64,000 nucleotides of DNA from Lachnospiraceae bacterium KGMB03038 (GTDB lineage Bacteria; Bacillota; Clostridia; Lachnospirales; Lachnospiraceae), in assembly GCA_007361935.1 (NCBI GenBank), contig CP041667.1, positions 1,764,501-1,828,500 on the forward strand. Reading direction: 5' to 3'. The first letter of the stretch is position 1. Each line of letters starts with the position of its first letter. The notes under the pieces are model-generated. The model had not been told where the DNA came from, did not search any database, and saw only the letters and a program-made list of their open reading frames with translations. Below are positions 42,726 through 52,187 of the stretch, in pieces. Both the position numbers and the translations under genes were made by a program.

Positions 42726-43700
42726 CTACCACTCAAAATTTTTAAAATCCCGATAAGTCTCTCTTACATTCCGGCTCCAGGCCAGCTTCCAGGCAAAAGC
42801 CGCCGCATGCCAGAGCCTTGCCTTTCCTTTGACCCATGCCTTGCCTTCCAGGACTTTCCGCTCAAAATCCGGGATAATATTGGTGTACCCGCCAATAAAA
42901 GGATAGATCATGCTTAAAGCCGCCAGAACCTGCCCCGTTGCGCAGGGATCCTCAAATCCATAGACTACTTGTATAGACGCTTTCCTTGGCTTAAGTCCCC
43001 GCAACAGCTTCAGGGTTTCCCGCTTCAGCCGTCCAAACGCGTCTTTATGGACCTCATTTTGAAGAAAATCCAGAACCTTGTCCTTTTTCTCCCTCAGCAG
43101 TTTTATCTTATCACAAAAACCTGAGAATGTACATTTGATCTTATAAAACCAGGCTTTTATTTTTGCCGGAAAAGAACGCTTCCTTTCGCCAGAAGTTTCT
43201 TCCCGTTCCGGCTTTGCCGCTTCCATGTCCTCAGCTTTCTTTTCAGCTTCTTCCTTGTACTCCTGAGTATTTTGGACCGTTTCAGTTTTTTGAGCTGTTT
43301 CAGTTTCTTGAGCTGTTTCAGTCTCTTGAGTTGTTTTAACCGCTTGAATTTCTTCCGTGCTTTTTTTAAACTCTTCATTCCCTTTCCTCACTTTCTCTTC
43401 CGGCTTCCCATCGGCCTGCTTTTTCTTTTCTGTTCCTTTGCTTCCAGCCTTTTTCCAGGCAGCTCTTAATCTCCAGACTGTTTCCCCATTTTTATAATAC
43501 CCGTCTGCCCGGATCAGACCAAACAGCCAGGAGGCTGCCGCTTTGGCCCGCAGTGTATCCGCAGACCCTTCGCATCGGGCGGACGCTTCGTATCGGATAG
43601 GAACAAAAAGAATGATCCCGATCAGTAATACCAGTATTCCCAGTATGACAGCGATTATGATACCTATGATTTTTAAGATCAACAACAAAATATGCAGCAT
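42726..43700 (-). CDS. DUF2953 domain membrane-anchored protein
   Basis: A 324-residue protein with one N-terminal membrane helix (about 5-33, ILKIIGIIIAVILGILVLLI), then FVPIRYEASARCEG, a typical DUF2953 start. Residues about 100-170 are a low-complexity ETAQETETAQ-type repeat, seen in the DNA as repeated TTTCAGTCTCTTGAG units. The C-terminal domain has VVYGFEDPCATGQVLAALSMIYPFI (the conserved GxxDPAxTG-like motif). In clostridia this gene sits beside gerW and is likely sporulation-linked; the exact role is unknown. Confidence 0.8.
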   Translation of the reverse strand: MLHILLLILKIIGIIIAVILGILVLLIGIILFVPIRYEASARCEGSADTLRAKAAASWLFGLIRADGYYKNGETVWRLRAAWKKAGSKGTEKKKQADGKPEEKVRKGNEEFKKSTEEIQAVKTTQETETAQETETAQKTETVQNTQEYKEEAEKKAEDMEAAKPEREETSGERKRSFPAKIKAWFYKIKCTFSGFCDKIKLLREKKDKVLDFLQNEVHKDAFGRLKRETLKLLRGLKPRKASIQVVYGFEDPCATGQVLAALSMIYPFIGGYTNIIPDFERKVLEGKAWVKGKARLWHAAAFAWKLAWSRNVRETYRDFKNFEW

Positions 43701-43701
43701 C

Positions 43702-44025
43702 TCATTCTTCCTGCTCCTTGTCTAAGATATAGGACCGGATATCCGTACCTTTTGTCTCATTATACACTTCCCGGACTATTTTTTCTACTAATTCCAGCGC
43801 ATCCTCATAGTCTTTTGCAAGACCTACTACAAAAAGCGATTTCTTTGGATAGGATGGCTGCAGAAAAAGCAGACTGGAAAAGATTTCCAGCTGCTTTCCT
43901 TTTCCTTCCGCCAGAGTCACAAGATGAATCCCCGGCTGGAAGCGGTCTTCTTCTAACCGGCGGATAATTTTGTCTTTCTTTTTTTCCAGTCCTTCTGACA
44001 GATATAGATGTCGGTAATACCTCAT
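43702..44025 (-). CDS. Uncharacterised 107-aa protein
   Basis: A small soluble protein starting MRYYRHLYLSEGLEKKKDKIIRRLEEDRFQPG and containing HLVTLAEGKGKQLEIFSSLLFLQ and PSYPKKSLFVVGLAKDYEDALELVEKIVREVY. I do not recognise a named family, but it recurs beside FtsW/PBP genes in Lachnospiraceae (from memory). The start at 44025 has GGTGAG nine bases upstream; the open frame begins earlier. It sits 16 bases after the PBP gene, in the same run. Confidence 0.6.
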   Translation of the reverse strand: MRYYRHLYLSEGLEKKKDKIIRRLEEDRFQPGIHLVTLAEGKGKQLEIFSSLLFLQPSYPKKSLFVVGLAKDYEDALELVEKIVREVYNETKGTDIRSYILDKEQEE

Positions 44026-44041
44026 AATTTTCTCACCATGA

Positions 44042-45493
44042 TCAATAATAGGCGTCAAAGATTTCCTTAGCAACATTCACGGCCCTTGCCCGTCCGTCCG
44101 CAGATTCGATGATCACGCTGACTACCAGATCCGGGTCATCTACATTAGACATTCCTACAAACCAGGAGTGATCCTTCTCTTTATCAGAACTGTACTCCGC
44201 GGTACCTGTTTTTCCGGCTGCCGTATAACTCTGCCCGCTTAAGACAGAAGCTGTTCCGTATTCCACCACGCTGGTCATGTAGTCTTTGAGCTGAGCCGCT
44301 TCCCCAGAAGTCATCAGTTGGCCGTACTCTTCCGGCTGATACTCTTCGATCACCGTCCCTGTGTAGTTTGTAATAGAGTCGATCAGATAAGGGTTCATCA
44401 AGGTTCCTCCATTGGCGATAGCGGAGGTGATCAGCGCCATATGATAAGGACTCACCTGGGTCTCACCCTGTCCCATAGCCGTCATCATTCTCGCGGCATC
44501 TCCATCTTCCTCTGTCAGTGTAAAGCTGCTCTTATTATATGGCAGATCACAGGGAAGATCTGAGTTGAACAGAAGATCCTCCGCCGTGTTCCGGAAACTA
44601 TTAATATCCAGCGATACCCCGATATTGGAAAAGGAGGTGTTGCAGGAATGAGCCAGACTGTCTCTTAGGTCTACTTCTCCGTGGACGGCCCCTCCATAAC
44701 AATGGATCGTTGTATCTCCTGTCTGGATCTCGCCGTTACAGTCATAAGAATAAGAATCATAATTCGAATTTTCTCTCATATATTCCAGCGCCGTCACAAT
44801 TTTGAAACTGGATCCGGGCGCATACTGCCCTTGGGTAGCGCGGTTTAAAAGCACGCTGTCTTCATTAGAATTAAGACTTTCCCAATTTTCCGCCACATCT
44901 CCAGGCGAAAAATCTGGTTTAGATACCATCGCCAGTACTTTCCCGGTAGAAGGCTCCATCACTACCACTGCGCCTTTTTGATTCCCCAGAGCGTCATACG
45001 CCGCCTCCTGAAGAGTCGCGTCAAGAGTGGTGACCACGTTATCCCCTACATTCTTTTCCCCTTGGAATTCCTTCTGAATCTTTTCCAGGAAGAAAGCATT
45101 GGAAGTCAGGAGCTCAAAATTGGCCAAAGACTCGATGCCTGATTTCCCTTGGACGGAATAGCCAACCACATGGGCGAACATATTTCCATAGGGATATTCT
45201 CTTGTCTCGGTACCATCTTCCGCTACAGAAGTTTCCGCCAAGATATTCCCATTCTTATCCAGGATCTTACCGCGGACCACCCGGTCCGCAAAGGAATCCT
45301 GTCTTTTGTTATAGGGACTCCGTATAAGGTCCTGGCTCTCTGCCACATTGAAATAGGCCATATATCCCATCATGACCAGGAACAACGCTACAAACAGGTA
45401 AGTCACTCTAGCGAATTCTTTGTTTCGGGCGCGCTTTTTCTTTGCCAGCCGCTTTTCCCGGCGCTTTAGTTCTTTGCGGTCTTTGCGGGACAT
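44042..45493 (-). CDS. Penicillin-binding transpeptidase, SpoVD/PbpA-like
   Basis: About 483 residues: a basic N-terminus, one membrane helix (ARVTYLFVALFLVMMGYMAYF), a short dimer-like part (RGKILDKNGNILAET) and a transpeptidase domain. Active-site motifs are YAPGSSFKIVTAL (SxxK serine), SCNTSF (SxN) and AAGKTGTAEYS (KTG). It cross-links peptidoglycan with the SEDS protein encoded just upstream. The open frame extends to 45622, but I start at the ATG at 45493; even so it overlaps the SEDS gene by 86 bases in another frame, which is unusual. A frameshift near the SEDS 3' end could create the apparent overlap. Confidence 0.8.
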   Translation of the reverse strand: MSRKDRKELKRREKRLAKKKRARNKEFARVTYLFVALFLVMMGYMAYFNVAESQDLIRSPYNKRQDSFADRVVRGKILDKNGNILAETSVAEDGTETREYPYGNMFAHVVGYSVQGKSGIESLANFELLTSNAFFLEKIQKEFQGEKNVGDNVVTTLDATLQEAAYDALGNQKGAVVVMEPSTGKVLAMVSKPDFSPGDVAENWESLNSNEDSVLLNRATQGQYAPGSSFKIVTALEYMRENSNYDSYSYDCNGEIQTGDTTIHCYGGAVHGEVDLRDSLAHSCNTSFSNIGVSLDINSFRNTAEDLLFNSDLPCDLPYNKSSFTLTEEDGDAARMMTAMGQGETQVSPYHMALITSAIANGGTLMNPYLIDSITNYTGTVIEEYQPEEYGQLMTSGEAAQLKDYMTSVVEYGTASVLSGQSYTAAGKTGTAEYSSDKEKDHSWFVGMSNVDDPDLVVSVIIESADGRARAVNVAKEIFDAYY

Positions 45494-46880
45494 TTCCCGC
45501 TTTTGCTGTTCTCTTCTGACCCGTTTTTCGGCTTCCCGCTGCTCGTAACCGTTCCTTCTTCTTTCTTTCAAGATTTTCCTCCTCGTCTTCACGTAAGATA
45601 TAAAGTCCTTGAATGATTCCAAACATAATGATCGTGCTTAAAAGAGAGCTTCCTCCATAACTTACCAGCGGAAGCGTGACTCCCGTAGACGGGATGAACT
45701 TTGTCACTCCGCCAACATTGAGAAATACCTGGAAAATATAACAGGTGCCAAGTCCCAAAGCAATCAATTTATAAAACATGGTATGCAGCTGCATGGCGAT
45801 ATTCAAAAACATTACATAACAGCTGACGCAGATCAGGAGCATACAAAGAGCAAAGATCAATCCCAGTTCTTCCGCAATGGCTGAAAAGATAAAGTCCGAG
45901 ACCACTACCGGAATCGTGTCCGGCTCTCCCTGGAAAAGGCCCATCCCAAACCAGCTTCCTGTCCCGATGGCGAACAAAGACTGGGCCACCTGATATCCTC
46001 CCGAATCATAGGTGGCAAATGGATCCTTCCAGACCAAGACCCGGACCCTTACATGATCGAATAAATAGTAAGCGATCACCGAGGCCGCACTTCCCGCTCC
46101 AAGTCCCGCCAGAATATAAAGGGGCTGACGGGTTGCCACATACAGCATGACCAGATATACCACAAAGATGATCAGCGCCGCTCCCAGGTCCCTGGAGGCT
46201 ACCAGGATCAGCACATGGAAGGCCGCCAGCGCCGTTGTGGCCACAATGTTTTTAAATTCCAGCGATATCTTAAAGCTGGAAGCGACAAAGAATACAAATA
46301 CGATCTTAACCAGCTCAGAGGGCTGTACGTTGATCCCTGCCACTGTAAATCCCAGCATTGCGCCGCCGCTGACTTGCCCTACAACAATTACCGCCGCCAG
46401 AGATATGATTCCCACAATTGCGTAGAAATTCCTCCACTCCGAGAATCTCTTAAACTTCCGTATGATGACTGGGACCACCAGACTGATAGCGATCGCGCCA
46501 GCGGCGATCATAAATTGCTTTACCGCGCTGGAATAATCCAGTCTGGTCAGCATGATCATACCAATACACAAAAGCATACACATATTATTGATGACCAGCC
46601 TGGATACTTTAGGATAGATAAATGTATACAAAAGTATAGTAGCTCCAAACAGCACTACTTGCATAAGATAGAACGCTAACAGCCGGATATCATCTGTCTC
46701 CAGATACATGATCAGAAACGCGATGATGTGTATCATAAACATCAGAATATTCTGATTTCGAAGCATTCCTTTCTTTCTATCCGGATCCTGAAACCCGAAT
46801 ATACTGAAACACATAAAGGTATACATCGTAATCATAATGATTATGATATATTTTGACAGCTCAATAATAATATTTACCAA
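45408..46880 (-). CDS. SEDS-family glycosyltransferase (FtsW/RodA/SpoVE)
   Basis: A 490-residue protein with about ten membrane segments. SEDS motifs: QPSELVKIVFVFFVASS near 195, the DP-like VLVWKDPFATYDSGGYQVAQSLFAIGTGSWFGMGLFQG near 290, and STGVTLPLVSYGGSSLLSTIIMFG near 420. It polymerises glycan strands. The start codon is TTG at 46880 with AGGTGG upstream. The last about 60 residues are a lysine-arginine tail that overlaps the PBP reading frame. Paired with a class B PBP, it forms a peptidoglycan synthase for sporulation or elongation. Confidence 0.85.
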   Translation of the reverse strand: MVNIIIELSKYIIIIMITMYTFMCFSIFGFQDPDRKKGMLRNQNILMFMIHIIAFLIMYLETDDIRLLAFYLMQVVLFGATILLYTFIYPKVSRLVINNMCMLLCIGMIMLTRLDYSSAVKQFMIAAGAIAISLVVPVIIRKFKRFSEWRNFYAIVGIISLAAVIVVGQVSGGAMLGFTVAGINVQPSELVKIVFVFFVASSFKISLEFKNIVATTALAAFHVLILVASRDLGAALIIFVVYLVMLYVATRQPLYILAGLGAGSAASVIAYYLFDHVRVRVLVWKDPFATYDSGGYQVAQSLFAIGTGSWFGMGLFQGEPDTIPVVVSDFIFSAIAEELGLIFALCMLLICVSCYVMFLNIAMQLHTMFYKLIALGLGTCYIFQVFLNVGGVTKFIPSTGVTLPLVSYGGSSLLSTIIMFGIIQGLYILREDEEENLERKKKERLRAAGSRKTGQKRTAKAGNVPQRPQRTKAPGKAAGKEKARPKQRIR

Positions 46881-46888
46881 ATTTCCAC

Positions 46889-49022
46889 CTACTTTACGCC
46901 TCTTTTAAAATGCCCCTTGGTATATTCCATCTCCAGAGGCGGGACATGAGTTCCCTTAGCAAACGCCTGACCGCAAAGGTCCAAGATCTCCCCAGCTTGT
47001 CTTCCCGTCTCAAAAGTAAAATCGATCCGCAGTCCCGCGGGATTTAATCTGCGCACCTCTTCCCCCTGTCCCAGGAGAGCCAGCGGCGCGCAGTTATAAA
47101 TGATATTATAACAGTATCTGCAGCGGTTTTTTTACTGGAAATTTCTTTTTCTGTCTGTCTTCCAGATAGAGAATCCCTTCCTTTTTCTCACAGCCCCGAT
47201 CGTTTTTTTGGATACAGTTAGCCGTGATCATTACCGGTTGATAGCCATATACGATCAGCATGGTTTTTTCCAGTCCCAAACCGGAGAGTTCCTTGCTGTT
47301 TAATTCCACAGGCGCCGTGCCGGTACAGATTCCGTTTTCCGACAGGAACCTCTTACTCCAGGAGTTAAACTCATACAAATTGTAATCGGAATAAATCTCC
47401 TTTGCAAACCCTTGGTCTAAGAGCCACTGGCGGCTTTCCCAGTTTCGGATCAAAACCCCGTCGCAGTTTTCTTCCAGTTTTTCATACAGCAAAGAAAATT
47501 CCTTCCTCGCTTCATCCCGAAAAATATACGGCATGGCAAAAAGGAGCTTCTGGCCGCTTTCCCTTAGATTTCCGAGAAATTCTCCAGATTTATATAAAAG
47601 TTCTCCATCCAGGATGATCTCTCCCACTCTTTCATCTTTCCATACGGTTTCCAGCTGGTCTTCTTTCTCCACCCGCGCCAGGAATCCTTCTCTTGCTGGT
47701 GTCTGTAAAGATGCATCCGGATGGCAGTCCTGCAATGGGATGATCTGGTCTTTCTTTCTTCGCTGTTCGTCCAGGAGGGTTTCTTTCAGTTTTCCAAGCC
47801 CTTCTCTTCGCAGAGTGTTCAGCGCCTGCATCGGAAGAAACACATCTCCCTCCAGTTGGATCTGTAAATCCTGAAAACAGAAGGGCTCCTCTCCCGTCTT
47901 TTTCATCTGCTTTTCTACCCGTTCTCTTGTAAGGGGCTGGTTCTTAGCGGGCTGTACGATTTCTCCTGTTATTTCCACGGAAATCCCCTGATAATCCAGT
48001 TCTAGTTTAGCATGATTTCCGACAGAAAGTATTAACATCCCATTAATTTTTTCTTGCATTTTAGGCAGAGCCAGCTCTTCCTTCTGGTCTTTGGTCCCCT
48101 TGGGCCGCTGAAAGGAGATCATATGCCGGCCATTCTGGCTGCGGTAATATCCCTGAAAGTATCCCCTTCTCTGGTAAATCCCTTCCAGTTCGGCCAAATC
48201 CTTCTTTTCTACCTGGAATCTTTCTTTTCCCGTTTCAAAATATCTGTCCGTATACTTTCGGTACATCTGTGTTACCTGATACACATAATCCGGCTGTTTC
48301 ATCCGCCCTTCGATCTTAAAGGAATCAATCCCGGCTTCGATCAGATCTGGAATCAGTTCCACGGTACACAGATCTTTCATACTTAAGATATCCTGAGGTT
48401 TCCCTTCTCCGATCCGGTAAGACAGACGGCAGGGCTGGGCGCATTGGCCCCGGTTTCCGCTTCTTCCTCCGATCATGCTGCTCATCAGGCACTGGCCGGA
48501 ATAACAATAGCACATGGCTCCATGGACGAAACACTCGATCTCAAGGCCGCTCTTTTCTTTCATATTCCGGATTTCCTCCAGGCTCAGTTCCCTGGCAGGC
48601 ACGATGCGCGTAACGCCCTTCTCCCGGAAAAATCTTGCTCCCGCCTCGCTTGTCACCGTCATCTGCGTGCTGACGTGGACTGCCAGATCCGGAAACACCT
48701 TCCGGATCAAATCCAGTACCCCCACATCCTGGACGATCACCGCGTCTAAACCATTCAAATAGAAAGGGGAAAGATAATCCACAAGTCCCTCCAGCTCTTC
48801 TTCTTTCAGAAGTGTGTTGACTGTCAGATAAATCTTTCTTCCATGAAGATGGACATAATCTATTGCCTTCAGAAGTTCCTCTGTGTCAAAATTTGCCGCA
48901 AAAGCTCTGGCGCCAAATTTTTGTCCGCCCACATATACCGCGTCCGCCCCGGCGCACACCGCGGCTTCCAGGCTCCGGAAAGAACCCGCCGGAGCCAGTA
49001 TTTCAACCTGTTTGTTTTTCAT
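46889..49022 (-). pseudogene. U32 family peptidase (YrrO/RlhA-like), one-base frameshift
   Basis: U32 proteins (RlhA, TrhP) act in RNA hydroxylation and related repair. The first frame (49022 to 47106) begins MKNKQVEILAPAGSFRSLEA and has RIVPARELSLEEIRNMKEKSGLEIECFVHGAMCYCYSGQCLMSSMIGGRSGNRGQCAQPCR with the Fe-S cysteines, then a DUF3656-like part. It stops right after FPVKKPLQILL. The next frame continues NRCRYCYNIIYNCAPLALLG to a stop at 46889, about 70 residues more. The join is a run of seven As (47127-47133 on the minus strand), where six would restore FPVKNRCRYCYNIIYNC. Rejoined length is about 710 residues. Its stop lies within 10 bases of the SEDS start. Confidence 0.85.
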
Positions 49023-49036
49023 CTGATCCAATCCCT

Positions 49037-49063
49037 TTAAAAAAGGCTGTCTTCTGACAGCCT
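49037..49063 (-). terminator. Terminator of zapA
   Basis: AGGCTGTC, TTCT loop, GACAGCCT at 49044-49063, followed on the minus strand by a T run. It begins at the zapA stop. Confidence 0.85.
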
Positions 49064-49474
49064 CTACTTCTTTTTATTTTTCATTTCTGTTTCAAGTTCC
49101 ACAATTTTCATCTGAAGTTCCTTGTTTTCTTCCTTCAGACGGTCCATGGCTTTTTCCGCGTTCTCTAACTTGATCTGGACAGAAATCAATTCATGTTTCA
49201 GATCATACATATCTTTATCCTTCGCCTCAATGTCTGTTTCCAAAGAAGCTCCTTGTTTCCTTGCTTTAAAATAGTCGTCCGCGATATTCAGCGCCAACAG
49301 GACGCTTCGCGTCTCCGAATTCTGTTTGCGGTAGCCTTCGCTGCTGCTGCACTCCTCAATTTTATGATTCAGATAGGTAGACACCTTCTGCAGATACTCT
49401 TCACTCTCAAATCCACTCAGGGTAAATACCTTACCGCCGATCAATACCTCTGTAAAATTTTTTGATGATGCCAT
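49064..49474 (-). CDS. zapA: Cell division protein ZapA
   Basis: A 136-residue protein with the ZapA head (TEVLIGGKVFTLSGFESEEYLQKVSTYLNHKI) and long coiled-coil tail (DIEAKDKDMYDLKHELISVQIKLENAEKAMDRLKEENKELQMKI). It binds and bundles FtsZ at midcell. Placement next to ruvB and a U32 peptidase is common in clostridia. GGGGAG lies upstream of the ATG. Confidence 0.88.
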   Translation of the reverse strand: MASSKNFTEVLIGGKVFTLSGFESEEYLQKVSTYLNHKIEECSSSEGYRKQNSETRSVLLALNIADDYFKARKQGASLETDIEAKDKDMYDLKHELISVQIKLENAEKAMDRLKEENKELQMKIVELETEMKNKKK

Positions 49475-49540
49475 AGAAGTCTCCCCGACCTTTCCTAATA
49501 TCTGTTACACTATTATAAATCAGTTTTACACAAAAACCAA

Positions 49541-50548
49541 CTATTTTTTCTCATTTTCAAGGGAAATCCCCAAATGCCCGCAGGCTTTTGCCGTTGCCAC
49601 CCTGCCTCTGGGCGTGCGCTGCAAATATCCGTTCTTCAAAAGATAGGGTTCATATACATCCTCGATAGTTCCCGCATCTTCTCCGATGGCAGCCGCCAAA
49701 GTATCAAGGCCCACAGGACCTCCCTGGAATTTGCAGATGATGGTCTCCAAAAGTTCCCGGTCTGTCTGGTCCAGTCCGGATTTGTCCACATCCAGAAGAT
49801 CCAAAGCCGAATCTGCCACCTGGGCCGTAATATATCCATCGTAGCGAACCTGGGCGAAATCCCGCACCCGCTTCAGGAGCCGGTTGGCAAGCCTTGGCGT
49901 TCCTCTTGACCTGCGGGCAAGGGCATACGCTCCCGCCTCATCGATTCCAACCTCAAGGACTTTTGCGGATCTTAAAATAATATCCTTTAATTCGTCAATG
50001 GTATAGAACTCCAGCCGATGCACCACGCCAAACCGATCCCGCAGAGGCGCCGTCAGCATACCTGCCCTGGTAGTCGCCCCTACCAGAGTGAATTTGGGAA
50101 GATCCAAGCGGATGGATCGGGCCGTGGCCCCCTTCCCGATCATGATATCGATCGCATAGTCCTCCATCGCGGGATAGAGGACTTCTTCTACCTGGCGGTT
50201 CAATCGGTGGATCTCATCCACAAACAGTACGTCCCCCTCCTGCAGATTATTTAAGATCGCCGCCATTTCCCCCGGCTTCTCAATGGCCGGCCCGGAAGTG
50301 ATCTTGATATTCACATCCATTTCATTGGCAATGATCCCCGCAAGCGTGGTCTTTCCAAGCCCCGGCGGTCCATAGAACAAGACATGATCCAATGCCTCGC
50401 CTCTTTCCTTGGCCGCCTGAATATAAACCTTCAGTGTTTCCTTGGCCTTTTCCTGGCCGATATAATCTTCCAGAAGCTGAGGGCGCAGATGATTCTCGAT
50501 CTTAATATCTTCTTCCAGATTTTCTGTTGTAATGATTCTTCTGCTCAT
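49541..50548 (-). CDS. ruvB: Holliday junction branch migration ATPase RuvB
   Basis: A 335-residue AAA+ motor. RPQLLEDYIGQEKAKETL at the start, VLFYGPPGLGKTTLAGIIAN (Walker A), GDVLFVDEIHRLNRQVEEVLYPAMED (Walker B), LVGATTRAGMLTAPLRDRFG (sensor 1 and arginine finger) and a C-terminal winged helix ending PYLLKNGYLQRTPRGRVAT. With RuvA it moves Holliday junctions. It follows ruvA by 18 bases. Confidence 0.97.
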   Translation of the reverse strand: MSRRIITTENLEEDIKIENHLRPQLLEDYIGQEKAKETLKVYIQAAKERGEALDHVLFYGPPGLGKTTLAGIIANEMDVNIKITSGPAIEKPGEMAAILNNLQEGDVLFVDEIHRLNRQVEEVLYPAMEDYAIDIMIGKGATARSIRLDLPKFTLVGATTRAGMLTAPLRDRFGVVHRLEFYTIDELKDIILRSAKVLEVGIDEAGAYALARRSRGTPRLANRLLKRVRDFAQVRYDGYITAQVADSALDLLDVDKSGLDQTDRELLETIICKFQGGPVGLDTLAAAIGEDAGTIEDVYEPYLLKNGYLQRTPRGRVATAKACGHLGISLENEKK

Positions 50549-50565
50549 AATACTACCGCTTCTCC

Positions 50566-51180
50566 TCAGAACGCAACAAATTTCAGAGCCGCTTTCAGCA
50601 CCTCTTCTACTTCCATATCTTCTGAAACATAGGCCTTCTTCACCGCCTGCAGAGCCTCCGTGTTTCCATATCCCAAAGCGATCAGAGCCTGCACTGCCTC
50701 GCCTGCCACTTCTCCGCCGCCGGAATTCGTTTCTCCCTGTCCGCTTCCTTCCTGGGCCGCATGTTCCAGCACATCCTCGATCTTTAGTTTATCTTTTAAC
50801 TCCAGGATCAGTTTCTCCGCTGTCTTCTTTCCAATTCCAGGAGCTGCCGAGATTGCTTTTACATCATTGGACATGACCGCGAAACGCAGTTCGTCCGGCG
50901 TCAGCCCGGACAGTATCCCAAGGGCGCCTTTCGGGCCGATGCCGCTGACGCCGATCAGAAGGCGGAACACTTCCAGGTCGTCTTTGGTCAAGAACCCATA
51001 CAACTGCATGGCGTCTTCTTTCACATTTAAATAAGTATAGATCTTCACTTGATGTCCTGCCGGCGGCATCTTGCCAAGCGCCTGCCCGGACATAAAGAGG
51101 GCAAATCCCACCCCTCCCACATCTATGACTGCCTTGTCCGCTTCCACCGCGGCAAGTTCCCCTTTTATAAATTCGATCAT
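50566..51180 (-). CDS. ruvA: Holliday junction DNA-binding protein RuvA
   Basis: A 204-residue protein with an N-terminal OB part (MIEFIKGELAAVEADKAVIDVGGVGFAL), tandem helix-hairpin-helix motifs (LLIGVSGIGPKGALGILSG; ISAAPGIGKKTAEKLILELKDKL) and a C-terminal UBA-like RuvB contact domain (GEAVQALIALGYGNTEALQAV). Operon with ruvB; the Gx transporter gene ends nine bases upstream. Confidence 0.96.
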   Translation of the reverse strand: MIEFIKGELAAVEADKAVIDVGGVGFALFMSGQALGKMPPAGHQVKIYTYLNVKEDAMQLYGFLTKDDLEVFRLLIGVSGIGPKGALGILSGLTPDELRFAVMSNDVKAISAAPGIGKKTAEKLILELKDKLKIEDVLEHAAQEGSGQGETNSGGGEVAGEAVQALIALGYGNTEALQAVKKAYVSEDMEVEEVLKAALKFVAF

Positions 51181-51188
51181 GTTTCCTC

Positions 51189-51683
51189 CTAATAAAAATT
51201 GATATTCACGAGACGCTTCAGCATTTCCCCTGCCGCGATTCCGATCAAAAACCCTGTGATCACTCCTGCCACCAGAAGTACCGGCACGTAATAGATCACA
51301 CTGAAGGTTTCCACCACCACCATTGCGGTCAGAAGCTGGCCCACGTTGTGGAATACACCGCCCGCCACACTGATCCCGATCACGCTGAACCCGCCCAGCT
51401 TTTTCAAAAGCGCCATCACCGCCAGACTCAAAAGCCCGCCAGCCAGGCTGTAAAGGATACTAAAATAATTTCCAAAAATAAAACCGGAAAGTAAAATACG
51501 GACTATTGAAAGCAAAAACACTTCAAATAGCCGCATTTTATACAGTGCGATAACAATGATCAAATTGGCCAGCCCCAGCTTCACCCCAGGAATTCCAAAT
51601 TGAAACGGGATCAGAGACTCCACGTAACTGAAGATGAGCGCCAGTGCCGTAAACACGCCAAAATAGGCAACTTTATTCTTCAT
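51189..51683 (-). CDS. Gx transporter family protein
   Basis: A 164-residue membrane protein with about five segments, of the family first called heptaprenyl diphosphate synthase component I. Markers are IPFQFGIPGVKLGLANLIIVIALYKM near 25, LSGFIFGNYFSILYSLAGGLLSLAVM and GVFHNVGQLLTAMVVVE. It looks like an S-component of an ECF transporter. In Firmicutes it co-occurs with ApbE and a NusG-II protein, both next to it here. The substrate is unknown; a flavin or quinone precursor link would be inference. Confidence 0.85.
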   Translation of the reverse strand: MKNKVAYFGVFTALALIFSYVESLIPFQFGIPGVKLGLANLIIVIALYKMRLFEVFLLSIVRILLSGFIFGNYFSILYSLAGGLLSLAVMALLKKLGGFSVIGISVAGGVFHNVGQLLTAMVVVETFSVIYYVPVLLVAGVITGFLIGIAAGEMLKRLVNINFY

Positions 51684-51692
51684 CAGTACCTC

Positions 51693-52064
51693 CTACTGCA
51701 CTACCGCATCATATTCGCTGCTCTCCGCGCTCTCGATTTCCACCGTAACTTTATTAGGAAGGCAGATGATCGATTCATGGCTTCTTGATATGTCTTTCTG
51801 ATGCACGCACAACTGATCCGGGCAGTCAGCCTCTATCATGTCCGCTTTCCCACCCTTTATCTGAAGAATATTGGTTCCGCCATTGATCTCTATCTCCTGG
51901 TCTTCTGAAAGATCGTAAGTTCCTTCGATCTCTCCCGCTACCTTAACTACCACTTTGCCGGCGCCGCTTCCGCCGATCACTTCGTGAAGAAGGAAGGCCA
52001 GCGCTGCCACGCAGAGGATGATCACGATCAATGCCCAGTCTTTCTTTTTCAACTTGATTTTCAT
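51693..52064 (-). CDS. NusG domain II-containing membrane-anchored protein
   Basis: A 123-residue protein: basic start MKIKLKKKDWALIVIILC, one membrane helix (about 9-30), then the NusG-II fold with GGTNILQIKGGKADMIEADCPDQLCVHQKDISRSHESIICLPNKVTVEI. The CPDQLC motif is typical. The ATG at 52064 has GAGAGG upstream; the open frame begins earlier. It ends 10 bases before the Gx transporter start, in one operon. These proteins are extracytoplasmic and commonly part of ApbE/Rnf-like electron transfer neighbourhoods. Confidence 0.85.
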   Translation of the reverse strand: MKIKLKKKDWALIVIILCVAALAFLLHEVIGGSGAGKVVVKVAGEIEGTYDLSEDQEIEINGGTNILQIKGGKADMIEADCPDQLCVHQKDISRSHESIICLPNKVTVEIESAESSEYDAVVQ

Positions 52065-52127
52065 ATACCTTACCTCTCTGCACCTTATTCTATCATAAGA
52101 TTTTCTGGTCTGCAACCAAACGTTCGA

Positions 52128-52155
52128 TTGCATATCCCGTTTTTCATGTTATACT
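52128..52155 (+). promoter_or_regulatory. Promoter of apbE
   Basis: TTGCAT (52128-52133) and TATACT (52150-52155), 16 bases apart, 33 bases before the apbE start. Confidence 0.65.
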
Positions 52156-52187
52156 ATATGGTAGTAAATGAAGTAATGAGGTGTTTT

